Assembly: GCA_945910005.1 (NCBI GenBank)
Contig: OX246747.1
Coordinates: forward strand, 35,494,129 to 35,558,128
DNA length: 64,000 bases
Reading direction: 5' to 3'
Origin: Isoperla grammatica
Lineage: Eukaryota > Arthropoda > Insecta > Plecoptera > Perlodidae
Shown here: positions 10,464-21,340 of the stretch, piece after piece
How the letters are laid out: each line of letters starts with the position of its first letter
Numbering within the stretch: position 1 is the stretch's first letter
The notes under the pieces: generated by a model
What the model saw: only the letters and a program-made list of their open reading frames with translations
Told to the model about the DNA's origin: nothing
Database searches by the model: none
Program-made: the position numbers and the translations under genes

Positions 10464-10725
10464 TTTCGTAGGAATACCCGTTAAAGGGTGCACATCAGCT
10501 TTACCTGATGTGCCCCTCTTCGGGTGACTAACTAGGTTAATAAGGTGTTTGGATAGCTGGGAAGGAGTGTCCGAGGGCTATTAGTAGGACTCAATCCCAG
10601 CATTCGCCTTTACGACTGAGGAAAACCTCGGAAAAACCTTCAGTCAGGACTGCCGGTGGACGGAATCGAACCGGTGACCTCCCGAATTAGAGTCTCGCGT
10701 CTTACCGCTGAGACACCTCTATCGG
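10464..10725 (-). mobile_element. tRNA-headed SINE, family B, copy 1
   Basis: On the minus strand the head has box A TGTCTCAGCGGTAAG and box B GGTTCGATTCC near 10672. It is followed by a conserved body (CAGTCCTGACTGAAGG, CGAGGTTTTCCTCAGTCGTA, AATGCTGGGATTGAGTCC) and a 3' section (GCACATCAGGTAAAGC, GTGCACCCT, CGGGTATTCCTACG). The same order of blocks is present at 29820-30083 and 49032-49290. Confidence 0.85.
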
Positions 10726-10729
10726 TTAA

Positions 10730-11190
10730 CAGGGAAGGATACCTCTACGTGAACAACCGCACACAATTTTCATTTTTAAATTATATCTCAAGAATGGGCT
10801 TCGAAATCGAAAATCTGAATCAACAGCGCACTGTTATGTGGTTTGGTAAGCCCTACATACTGAAAGCTCTTGTTTGTGTTTTACATTATAATCAGTATGT
10901 TTTTTAAATATAATTAATTTTATTACTAATTATCGAATTAATATCAAAATAACTATGCTAATGGTTTTAATATTTTATTCAGTCTGTAGGGCTTACCAAA
11001 ACACAGTGCGCTGTTGATTTAGAATTTCGATTTCTTGTGTTGCAATCTTCAGATATAATTAAATAAAGAAACTTTTCTGCGGTTTTTGACGTAGAGACTA
11101 CCCTTCGCTTTCGATTTGGAGATGCATTCTTGAGAAATAATTAAAACATGACAATTTGCTGCGGTTTTTGACGTAAACATACCCATCGTT
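10730..11190. mobile_element. Long-TIR MITE, family A, with extra arm
   Basis: The left arm (GGGAAGGATACCTCTACGTG, AACCGCA, ... CGAAATCGAAAATCTGAAT, AACAGCGCACTG) is inverted at 10985-11100 (CACAGTGCGCTGTTG, GCGGTTTTTGACGTAGAG). A further arm copy follows at 11101-11185 (GATGCATTCTTGAGA, GCGGTTTTTGACGTA), suggesting either two overlapping insertions or a local duplication. Non-coding. Confidence 0.7.
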
Positions 11191-11252
11191 CTTCAATTGT
11201 TGATATTTTACTATCGATTTTTATTTTTATGACATTGCAGAACGACATACGC

Positions 11253-11362
11253 GTGAAGCCTACAGGGTTGGTTTAGTCACTTTAAATTAAAGTCCCCCAC
11301 TGCAAATCAGGTTAGTTACTGAGTGAGTAGACTCTTAATGTGAATTTATTTATTTAAATCAC
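11253..11362 (+). mobile_element. SINE family A, 3' half
   Basis: It carries the family A 3' end (GCCTACAGGGTTGGTTTAGT, AAAGTCCCCCACTG, TACTGAGTGAGTAGACTC, TGTGAATTTATTTATTT). The tRNA head is missing. The element ends 4 bp before the Tourist-like hairpin at 11366. Confidence 0.75.
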
Positions 11363-11365
11363 TAA

Positions 11366-11541
11366 GGGTCAAATGCATAGTCGTTCCTCTTGTGCTCCTC
11401 AACTCAGCCTTTCCTCAGACTCGCCCAACCACCAATCACAGAGTAGCATTGCCATGTGGACTGCTCTGTGATTGGTGGCTGGATGAGTCTAAAGAAAGGC
11501 TGAGTTGAGGAGCACGTGAGGAACGACTATGCATTTGGCCC
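11366..11541. mobile_element. Tourist/Harbinger-like palindromic MITE, copy 2
   Basis: It has the same arms as 6680-6863 (GGGTCAAATGCATAGTCGTT at the left and its inverse at the right). It is flanked by TAA on both sides (11363-11365 and 11542-11544), a 3-bp duplication typical of PIF/Harbinger MITEs. Its loop is inverted relative to copy 1, meaning the two copies sit in opposite orientations. Confidence 0.85.
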
Positions 11542-11844
11542 TAAGATTTGCCTAAACGAGGACGTCTTAGCACTTTTTAGGCACGTGTGTTGAATCTGAC
11601 CCCTCAGAACTGTCTCTCCTCTCCAGCACGTTATCTAGTTCAATGCAAACAGTTGTATGAATGACTGAATTAGTATCCATACCATTGGACTCTAACCATG
11701 AGGGTATTAAATAGACAAGCTGTATTCAACCAGTAATTAATAGTCATCCATCCACACGACGCACTGGGCTTAAGGGTGGGGGGGAGGGGGAGGGAGGGGG
11801 AGGGGGCGGTCGAATCCACGTGTGAAACATGACGACAATGATAT

Positions 11845-12005
11845 GGAGCACTCAAAATAGACTAGATGGATTCTGGTGGCAAGAAAATAAACTTCTATTA
11901 GGATTAGTTAAGCTGTCAATTTTCACTGTTGTTTTATTGTTATTATTTATCAATGGCGCTGAAACTGCTTAGCAGCGCTATCTACGTTAGTTTTGAGTCC
12001 TCTAT
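11845..12005 (+). mobile_element. MITE family C, partial
   Basis: TCAAAATAGACTAGATGGAT followed by TCTGGTGGCAAGAAAATAAA and the ATCAATGGCGC / CTTAGCAGCGCTATCTACG block. The right inverted terminus present in the 54436-54657 copy is absent. Confidence 0.65.
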
Positions 12006-12419
12006 GGCCAGGTCCGTCAATCCCCTGCCGCAGTCTAGATCAAATATCTTGAGAATGATATAGATAATGTAAAAAAAAGTGGGTAAAACCAACCAGCTTT
12101 TAGTTTCATAGGAACTAAAATATGAATTAACAAAATTACAAATACTAAAATAATTTCGTTTATCATTAGGGAATCTAATTAATTACAAATTCTTTAATTT
12201 GCTTCCAAAATAACAACGTAAAGACTCAAATATTGTCAGTATTTTTTTTTTATTAATACAGTTTTAGTTCTTATAAAAACAAAACTAAATGATGGTTATA
12301 GTAATCACTTTCTTCAGATTGTGCAGGGTTCTCGATATATATTACTGAAACAGTTTAATTTCCCCCAATTTTAATATAGCGAGATTACACTTATCCAGTT
12401 AAAAATACTATTACTGTAT

Positions 12420-13145
12420 ATTTATTTTATTTATTTTATTGTCATTAAGGCCAGTGTAGGGCACAATGCCCTCTTTGGCCTGATGAGTGATAATTGATGA
12501 ATGATAATGAGGATGGGAGGAGGGGAAGCCTGGTACCGGCACGTAGCCTACTCCTGTCGAAAAGTATCATGGGGACCATCGGCTTTACGTCCCATCCGAA
12601 AGGACGGTATAACTTTGACAAGTCATATAGGTTCGTCCACTAACCTGGACTGCCGAGCAGTTGACGAGAAGAACGACGCTGTTACACGCAAGCTTTCGAA
12701 CCCTCCAATCTGCTCTAACCAAAGGTAACTAGTGTTTCAGATTTTTATTTATTTTACTGTAATTAAGGCCAGTGTAGGGCACAATGCCCTCTTTAGCCTG
12801 ATGAGTGATGATTGATGAATGATAATGAGGAAGGGAGGAGGGGAAGCCTGGTACCGGCACGTAGCCTACTCCTGTCGAAAAGTACCAAGGGGACCATCGG
12901 CTTTACGTCCCATCCGAAAGGACGGTGTAACTTTGACCAGTCATATAGGTTCCTCCACTAACCTGGACTGCCGAGCAGTTGACGAGAAGAACGAAGCTGT
13001 TACACAAGCTTTCGAACCCTCCAATCTGCTCTAACCAACGGTAACTAGTGTTTCAGAGGTGAGTGGTCACCCATCCACCTCCTGACCTAGCCCGAGGCTG
13101 CTTAACTTCGGTGTTCGTATGGGAACCGGCTAAGCGACCGCGGCT
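12420..13145 (-). mobile_element. 5S rRNA-headed SINE (SINE3-like) with duplicated body
   Basis: On the minus strand, 13140-13060 resembles the internal promoter of 5S rRNA: CCGAAGTTAAGCAGCCTCGG, then GGCTAGGTCAG, then GGTGGATGGGTGACC. This matches the box A, intermediate element and box C order of 5S genes (compare GAAGCTAAGCAGGGTCGGGC and TTGGATGGGAGACC in 5S rRNA). The ~300-bp body is present twice (13057-12759 and 12740-12441, period 318 bp) and each ends in an AAATAAA-rich tail. The body motif CTTTCGGATGGGACGTAAA resembles a conserved SINE core that I recall from other animals. It is not a functional 5S gene because both 5S ends are missing. Confidence 0.75.
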
Positions 13146-13149
13146 AAAC

Positions 13150-13769
13150 CGTTGGCTGTATATTTATTCTTACCTATTCACTAAACGATGAGAAAATTAT
13201 ATATATATGAGATTATGTGAGTGATAACACGATAGTAATAATATAACCAAGAAACCAACATCGATTCAAAACAAACAACAACAACCTTATCACATTCTCG
13301 AAGTAAACACATTATTATTCATACGCCATAGAAATATAGGCAGGCCTACATTTTAAGCTTGTAATTTCCATGCCTGCCTAAGCCAGCTTAGCTCACATTT
13401 CCTTGGCCAGAGAAAAAAAAATCCAAATGATAAACCTTTTAATGGCAAGATTGTATGCAGAATAGTTGGGAGAGATTAGGTAAATAAAATTTTCTTGGCG
13501 ATAGTGGAGTAAGGACCAAACATTGTTTGTGCGAGAGACCAAATCTTGTGAGGTTTACAATAATGCGTGGGTTGTGTGTAGGGTTAGGCTAAAGACACGA
13601 CATGTTTGAACACGCAATAGGGGTTGTTTATGTCCCACTTATTACACGTGGAGTAACTAAAGAAAAAAACCTGCCCAACCAATCGACAGACAACTCTTTG
13701 TTGAAATAGTTATATACTAGAATGAATAAATAAATGAATACTTAAATAAATAAATACGTTTTGTTTTTA
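13150..13769. other. Unassigned AT-rich stretch
   Basis: No gene or repeat family could be supported. Confidence 0.4.
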
Positions 13770-13882
13770 TATTTATAGTCTCAAGCCACTCAGTTACAAG
13801 AACTGATTTTCAGATGAAGGCATTTATACCATTTATGATGTACTTCGTTGCTATGACGGATCCAAAGTCACCATTTATATAT
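13770..13882 (-). mobile_element. SINE family A fragment
   Basis: Inverted 3' end and core of family A (CCACTCAGTTACAAGAACTG, TACTTCGTTGCTATGACGG, TCCAAAGTCACC). The tRNA head is absent. It belongs to the shorter subfamily also seen at 38935, 40105 and 55017. Confidence 0.65.
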
Positions 13883-13889
13883 AGGGGAA

Positions 13890-15150
13890 TGACATGAAAT
13901 TAAACATGATAACATTATGTATCACATTGTAGATAATTAAATACTGATTAAAAAAGGACTTTAAAAAGTAGATGTATAATCGAACTCGTTTTGGAGACAT
14001 TCGTGACTAAGCACACCAAATAACATTGTCGAGGCTTAAAGTCCATTCCATTGAAAGTTCACTTATAATGATATTTGGCTGAAATTCACAACATACACTA
14101 TAATATGTGTGCTTTTCAATTATCTAAAAACAAAAACGGGGGTCACCGGCCTACTTTTTTGAGTTTTTCCGACTTAAAGATTAAGCAATTCCCCTATCTT
14201 TGACGAACCATTGAAAATTCACTTATAATGGTATTTAGCTGAAATTCGCAACATACACTATAGTATGTGTGCTTTTTTATAATCTAAAAACAAAAAATGG
14301 GGGTCACCGGCCTACTTTTTTGAGTTTTCCGACTTAAAGATTAAGCAATTCTCCTATCTTCGTCGATCCATTGAAACTTCCCTTATAATGGCATTTGGCT
14401 ATAATTCGCAACATACACTAAAGTATGTGTGCTCTTCAATTATCTAAAAACAAAAACGGGGGTCACCGGTCTACTTTTTTGAGTTTTTCCGACTAAAAGA
14501 TTAAGCAATACCCCTATCTTCATCGATCCATCGAAACTTTACTTATAATGATATTTAGCTGAAATTTGCAACATACACTATAGTATGTGTGCTTTTTAAT
14601 TATCTAAAAACAAAAACGGGGGTCACCGGCTTACTTTTTTGAGTTTTTCCGACATTAAGATTAAGCAATTCCCCTATTTTCGTCGATCCATTGAAACTTC
14701 CCTTATAATGGCATTTGGCTGACATTCACAACATACTCTAAAGTATGTGTGCTTTTCAATTATCTTAAAAACAAAAACGGGGGTCACCGGCCTTCTTTTT
14801 GAGTTTTTCCGACTTAAAGATTAAGCAATTCCCCTATCTTCGTCGATCCATCGAAACTTCACTTACAATGGTTTTTAGCTGAAATTCGCAACATACACTA
14901 GTATGTTTGCTTTTCAATTATCTAAAAACAAAAACGGGGGTCAACGGCCTACTTTTTTGAGTTATTCCGACTTAAAGATTAGGCAATTACCCTATCTTCG
15001 TCGATCCATTGAAACTTCACGAATAATGATACTTGGCTGAAATTCGCAACATACTTAGTATGTGTGCTTTTCAATTATCTTAAAAACAAAAACGGGGGTC
15101 ACCGGCCTACTTTTAAGAGTTATTCCGACTTAAAGATTAAGTTTATTAAG
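13890..15150 (+). repeat. 160-bp tandem array with flanking module (pearl/Helitron-like)
   Basis: The CCA(T/C)TGAAA-type landmark falls at 14048, 14208, 14368, 14528, 14688, 14848 and 15006, giving about seven monomers of 160 bp. Each monomer contains the palindromic CATACACTATAGTATGTGTG motif (variants) and GGGGGTCACCGGCCTACTTT. The flank at 13895-14025 recurs inverted at 26046-26165 together with a single inverted monomer. Arrays of ~160-bp repeats inside mobile elements are known in bivalves as pearl elements, now regarded as non-autonomous Helitron relatives; the assignment here is inference. Confidence 0.85.
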
Positions 15151-15154
15151 ATTA

Positions 15155-15475
15155 AGCTTGTAGCTTACATGAAGTGCTTTGATTTATTCCACCCACTCCA
15201 AAGTGCTTGTAACTTACATGAAGTGCTTTGATTTGTTCCACCTACTCCAAAGAGCTTGTATCCTACATGAAGTGCTTTGATTTATTCCACCCACTCCAAA
15301 GTGCTTGTAACTTACATGAAGTGCTTTGATTTGTTCCACCTACTCCAAAGAGCTTGTATCCTACATGAAGTGCTTTGATTTGTTCCACCTACTCCAAAGA
15401 ACTTCTATCCTACATGAAGTGCTTTGATTTGTTCCACCCACTCCAAAGAGCTTGTAACTTACATGAAGTGCTTTG
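15155..15475 (+). repeat. 49-bp tandem array
   Basis: About six and a half copies of a 49-bp unit (CTTGTAACTTACATGAAGTG, CTTTGATTTGTTCCACC, TACTCCAAAGAG) start within a few bases of the end of the 160-bp array. Adjacent pairs of units alternate slightly (TTATTCC/TTGTTCC), hinting at a 98-bp higher-order period at the start. Confidence 0.9.
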
Positions 15476-15847
15476 AATCACACGAGACATGCCTTACTTT
15501 GCGTGTATAGTGATAGTATAGTGTTACTATTCTACACACGGAAAAAACTCGTTCGCCAAAAATGAAAGCCAAAATTTAAATTGCAAGAACAAAATATTAC
15601 TTTCTAGATAACCGAAAATATGTTCGTATCTCAGTCGTGATTCATGGTAACTATCATAAAATGAATTAATATCTTAATAATGGTAATAGCAGATAACACG
15701 TGGTTTTGGCCCGACTTTCAGATTCAGGAAATACGTTGCGATTTATTTACATATTTATTATTGTATTAAAAAAAGTTAGTGAGGAATTTAAAACGCTATC
15801 ACGCTGGATAAGTGCAGAAAAATCTAAGCAGAACCGAGGAAAAGTTT

Positions 15848-15912
15848 AAAAAGGATACCTCTACGTCAAAAACCGCAGACAATTTCCATTTTTTAATTAT
15901 ATCTCAAGATTT
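15848..15912. mobile_element. MITE family A arm fragment
   Basis: AAAAGGATACCTCTACGTC, AAAAACCGCAG and AATTATATCTCAAGAT match one family A arm; the rest is absent. Confidence 0.6.
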
Positions 15913-16995
15913 ATTTGCATAATTCAAACGTGAGTATATTATTTTTGAGCAGTCTTGTCACAAATGTACTTAATACCATGCGTAGATATGACATACCTCT
16001 ACAAGTAGGTAAATTTTCATAGTAATCCTATTATTTGTTTAAGAAAAATTAGTTGACTAAAAACATCAAAACTACTTCCGAACGCTCTAAGTATATACGC
16101 GCAACAACACGCGCAACAACACGCGTACCAACACAACGATAATTATTACTAGCAGACGGTTTAACCGGTTGGCCAACACGTAACACAACGGAAATAGTTA
16201 TACGATATTAATTAGGCCATCGGCTGCCCGTCCAAGTCTCGTCACCTGCTGACTAGCCACGGGCGCACCTCGTCAAGTTGCCCCCCCCCCTATCCCCCCT
16301 CCCTGAGCCGTTTACTAACTTGACTAATTAACATGATAAGACGAGTTTTTTTTTTTCGTTTAAAAATATTTTTTTTTATGAATATCTTGAACAAAATAAG
16401 GAATTGATGCAATTTTAAAAATATTGTCAACGATTTTTCACTCGCTTTTCTGATGTCTTATAATAAAACACAGTAGTTTCAAAGGGAATTTTACGATTTA
16501 TTATTGTAATTAAGCTACATCCATGAAAATAGTGTTACATTCTGGAAGTAATGCCATTATTTCTCATTCCAGTTTGGGGCCGGGGTGGAATTTGACCCAG
16601 AACGACTCTGCTAGTCGTAATGATGATCTTTCAACCCAATTAACCCTTCAAATCTAATTTATCCTACTTGTCCCTTTCTTACACTATCCAATTCTATGAT
16701 GTCGCATTACTATGAGTGCCCTAAACGAGTAAAAACTACCCAATTAAGGTTGTTGGCAAAAATGTTTTTCATTACTTTAGATGACACTTTTAGGATCCAG
16801 CTGTTTGCATTTACTACAAACGTGAAAAACTTCTCTTGTAAATCAATTTTATAAATGAATTGAATATACTTTAGAATGAGTACATCAAATTTAACAAAAT
16901 CGATCTATATAAGAAATGATAAACTCCATAAAAACCAAGGTCCACCACCAATCGCCCTTTGTAGCGCGCGTAGTTCGACGAGACTCCGCCAAGAG
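15913..16995. other. Unassigned AT-rich stretch
   Basis: No gene supported. It contains a C-run at about 16281-16290 and an inverted CGACTCTGCTAGTCG repeat fragment near 16605. Confidence 0.4.
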
Positions 16996-17003
16996 ATCTA
17001 GAC

Positions 17004-18164
17004 CAGTGGTTCCCAACCGGTGGTCCGCGGACCGGCACCGGTCCGCGGACTCATTGCTACCGGTCCGCAAAGTATTGGCGGCCTGTTTGTTGTAATTATG
17101 ATAATATTTTAGAAACGCGTGAAAATTAAAAAATTCATAAAATTTAAAAAGTAGATTGTACACATTATTATTTTACGTGTACGTGTTCTTATGAATGGCA
17201 AAAATATATTTTCTTAGGAGGGGACCCTTGCTTATAAATCAATCAATACCGACTACAAACACCCACTTGCACCGACACAGAAAGTTGAGAGCATTGATGG
17301 CAATGACAGGCGAAATGATAAGGAGTTTCTGCGAAGGTCCGCTAAGCCGGAAACAACCGCGTATTCTGGCACTTTGCTCGGACACCCTCTGCAAGGCGGC
17401 ATAAACTGCAATTACATAAATGATTTTATGACAGTAGGTTCACAGATGCGACTTGGTTTTTAGTAGGGATGCACACGATAATCGATATTATCGATCGATA
17501 TTCGATAATCAATATAATTTCGATAATCGATAAAGAAAATATTATCGATTTATTTATTCGATTTTTCGTTTTAAATAAATTTCGATTAAGTAGTAATGAG
17601 GACTATATCTACTCTGTTTCAATTTAATAATTTGTTGTGGAACTGTTAATAGGTAGAAAATAAAATATGATAGTTTTCGTGTAATGTTAATGATATCGTC
17701 GAGGAAAACTGTAAAGAAAATGTTTTTAAAAAAATACCCTGATCCGTTTTTATTACAAAGTATGATAGTATGACACGCTTGTTGCGCGGAACTACCCGAG
17801 ACTAGAAACAACCACGGTTATAAACGCGCAATCCCAAGTTAAATTATTAGTAATACATCATTATAAATAAACACATAAAAATATATATTCAATCGATAAT
17901 TAAAAATTTTAATCTATGTTTATATTATTATTAACGATGATTTGAATTGTTTCCTGTGTTCACATTCTTCCAGTTGCCCCTCGCCTTTGTCTGCCTTCTT
18001 TGCTCAGATCGCTGTAGAGGCCGTTTTGGGGTATAATTACACCCAAAAAATTTTCGCCTCCGGCGGCTGGGGCTTCGCCCCAGACCCCTTGTAACCGCGC
18101 CGGGCCTTGCGCTTGACTGAATTATTTTGCCGGTCCGTGAGGTGTAAAAGGTTGGGAACCACTG
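17004..18164. mobile_element. Non-autonomous hAT element with perfect 8-bp duplication
   Basis: The terminal inverted repeats are CAGTGGTTCCCAACC and GGTTGGGAACCACTG. An identical 8-mer ATCTAGAC flanks both ends (16996-17003 and 18165-18172). The CAGTGGTT start and 8-bp duplication are diagnostic of hAT elements. It is 1161 bp, and the subterminal sequences contain repeated GGTCCGCGGACC-type palindromes. No hAT transposase frame (no BED finger or RNase-H-like fold) is seen. Around 17468 a TAGGGATGCACACGATAA string resembles the end of another hAT family, but no partner end was found. Confidence 0.9.
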
Positions 18165-18184
18165 ATCTAGACGACCTTCCTAGA

Positions 18185-18285
18185 ACCCAAGGTCAACTTG
18201 ATCTCCGCCTAGCGAAGGCTCGTCGAACTCCCAAGCTCGACGAGCCTCCGCTAGGCGGAGATCAAGGTAGACCTTGTCTAAAATC
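18185..18285. repeat. GC-rich hairpin
   Basis: GATCTCCGCCTAGCGAAGGC faces GCCTCCGCTAGGCGGAGATC around TCGTCGA/TCGACGA. The right arm alone recurs at about 19374-19399. The hAT element at 17004 is inserted beside or within this palindrome family (CGACGAGACTCCGCC is left of the hAT). Confidence 0.7.
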
Positions 18286-18544
18286 ATGCAAATGACCACA
18301 ATCCAAGCTGCTTTTACCCTCCGATACTAGTTTCAAACGCGTCGTCGGTTCCAACACCTGCTAAACCAGTCATATAGTTAAAACAACAGGAAAACATACT
18401 ACCTGCTCGACACTACTATAAGAAGCCGGGGACATCTGTCTTGTCGATGGACGTTGTGTTGACAATAATTTGAACGATATGTAAATTATATGAGTCATGT
18501 CTTATTAACATGGAGAGGTTAACAGTGGCGTAGGAGCCTAGTTA

Positions 18545-18976
18545 AATAAAAATAAAATAAATAAATTCACATTTAGAGTCTACCCACTCAGTAACTAAAC
18601 TGATTTGCAGTGGGGGACTTAAATTTAAAGCGACTAAACCAACCCTGTAGGCTCCGAGCACCATCGACGAGTGAGCGATAACCAATCAAAGATCGATATT
18701 TCAAATAAGAAACATATGAATCAATGATTGGACAGTGCAAACACCTGCGGACAAATGCCAGAATCAACAAGGCTGATTAAGAAAAACTTTGAATTTATTG
18801 AGTGCTTCGTTGCTAGGACGGCTCCAAAGTCACCGTTTACTTATTCCTAAGCCAAGAAGTAATGAAATTGAATCCACATTAGAAGTTAAAAAAACTTCTG
18901 CCTGAAGCGGGATTTGAACCCAGAACCCTCTGCATTGGAAGCAGGGATGCTAACCACTGGACCAACGAGCCACCTA
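18545..18976 (-). mobile_element. tRNA-Gly-headed SINE, family A (full length, second copy)
   Basis: On the minus strand it has the same block order as 6898-7310: head with GTTGGTCCAGTGGTTAGC, stem-loop CTGC-TTCCAAT-GCAG, box B GGTTCAAATCC, core GTGACTTTGGAGCCGTC, and the 3' end before an AATAAAATAAATAAA tail at the left. It is near-collinear with the first copy apart from small indels. Confidence 0.85.
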
Positions 18977-19239
18977 TACAGTACCGTGTTCCGTCTAGGC
19001 GCACGCGTAAGCAAGATTTGTTTATTTTACTCAAGTGCCGTGTTAAAATATCTTTAAATGTAATTGTTTTAACAGAATCCAAGAGTGTTTTAACATTATG
19101 TGCGTTTTTCTTATGACATTTTTTTGGGGTTCTCTACTTCTATTTAAAGAGTGTGTGAAGTTACTTTTGTGGTGATATTGTGTTTTAACATGGCACTGAT
19201 TTAGTGTCTATAGTGTTATAGCACAATACACAATTGAGG

Positions 19240-19400
19240 GGGTTGTGACATCACAGGCGGACAAACAATGTGTTGCTAGGCAACTGCATTGTTGTATCTT
19301 TCTTTGATTGGTGCATGTTCAATATTTGTCCGAAACAAAACACGGCAACACGGCTATTTTGGGCCTCCCATCAACGAGCCTCCGCTAGGCGGAGATCAAG
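19240..19400 (+). repeat. Dispersed repeat shared with 54260-54415
   Basis: GGTTGTGACATCACAGGCGG, TGTTGCTAGGCAACT, TGTTGTATCTTTCTTTGA and TTTGTCCGAAACAAAACACG occur in the same order at 54.3 kb. Neither copy has a coding frame with a known domain. The GTTGCTAGGCAAC core is palindromic and fits an RFX X-box-like site. Confidence 0.65.
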
Positions 19401-19429
19401 AGGACCTTGGTGTTATTATCTTGTATCTT

Positions 19430-19522
19430 GTGTTTTTTGTTATTATATATTGTGATTTTGTTTTTTATAACTGTATCGCACTTGTGGGGCAATGCCCTGT
19501 TGCTGATAAATAAACATGAAAT
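19430..19522 (+). mobile_element. LINE-type 3' end fragment
   Basis: It shares TTGTGGGGCAATGCCCTGTTGCTGATAAA (in two parts) with 62594-62628. A small hairpin GGGCAATGCCC precedes AATAAA. This is the pattern of a retrotransposon 3' UTR with a terminal stem-loop. Confidence 0.5.
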
Positions 19523-19706
19523 GAAATAACTTAATCGACGTTTGATGTAGGAAAAGACAATTTATTACTGTACTGTACCTCCTCGACCTGTAGCACCCGA
19601 TTTGTGGCGGTTAAAATTGTTTTCAAATACTTGAAAATTGACAAAAAGTAAACCAAAATAAAAATGTCATCCCCTACAGAGAAGGTAATGCTCCTTCTTA
19701 TTAGGA

Positions 19707-20092
19707 GCGAAGTAAACCATTACGTCAAAAACCGCAGCAAATTGTCATGTTTTAATTATATCTCAAGAATGGAGCTCGAAATCGAAAATCTGAAAAATAA
19801 AGGCGCTGTGGTTTGGTAAGCCCTACAAACTGAATGATAAATATACTTAACATTTTAATCAGTATGACTGTTTTATTAATGAAATAGGTATCACAATCAT
19901 AATTTCATTAATATTAATGAAAGGTATCACAATCATAATGATTATAATGTTAAGCATATTTATCATCCAGTTTGTAGGGCTTACCAAACCACAGCATCTT
20001 TATTTTTCAGATTTTCACTTTCGAGGTCCATTCTTGAGATATAATGAAAACATGACAATTTGCTGCGGTTTTACGTAAAGGTATCCTTCGTT
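19707..20092. mobile_element. Long-TIR MITE, family A (complete)
   Basis: The left arm (ACGTCAAAAACCGCAGCAAA, TTGTCATGTTTTAATTATA, TCTCAAGAATGGAGCTCGAA, GGTTTGGTAAGCCCTAC) is inverted in the right arm (GTAGGGCTTACCAAACCACA, ATTCTTGAGATATAATG, TTTGCTGCGGTTTTACGT). Arms are about 130 bp each. The spacer contains a duplicated TATCACAATCATAAT motif. Confidence 0.85.

Positions 20093-21340
<1,248 letters not shown>

Noticed and set aside
12480..12560. Hammerhead ribozyme suggested by CTGATGAG
   Set aside because: No CGAAA at a suitable distance and no pairing stems; the string is part of the SINE3-like body.
13058..13145. 5S rRNA gene
   Set aside because: Only the internal promoter part of 5S is preserved; both terminal helices are missing and a SINE body follows.
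14048..15475. CRISPR array
   Set aside because: Monomers are contiguous tandem repeats without unique spacers, in a eukaryotic context.
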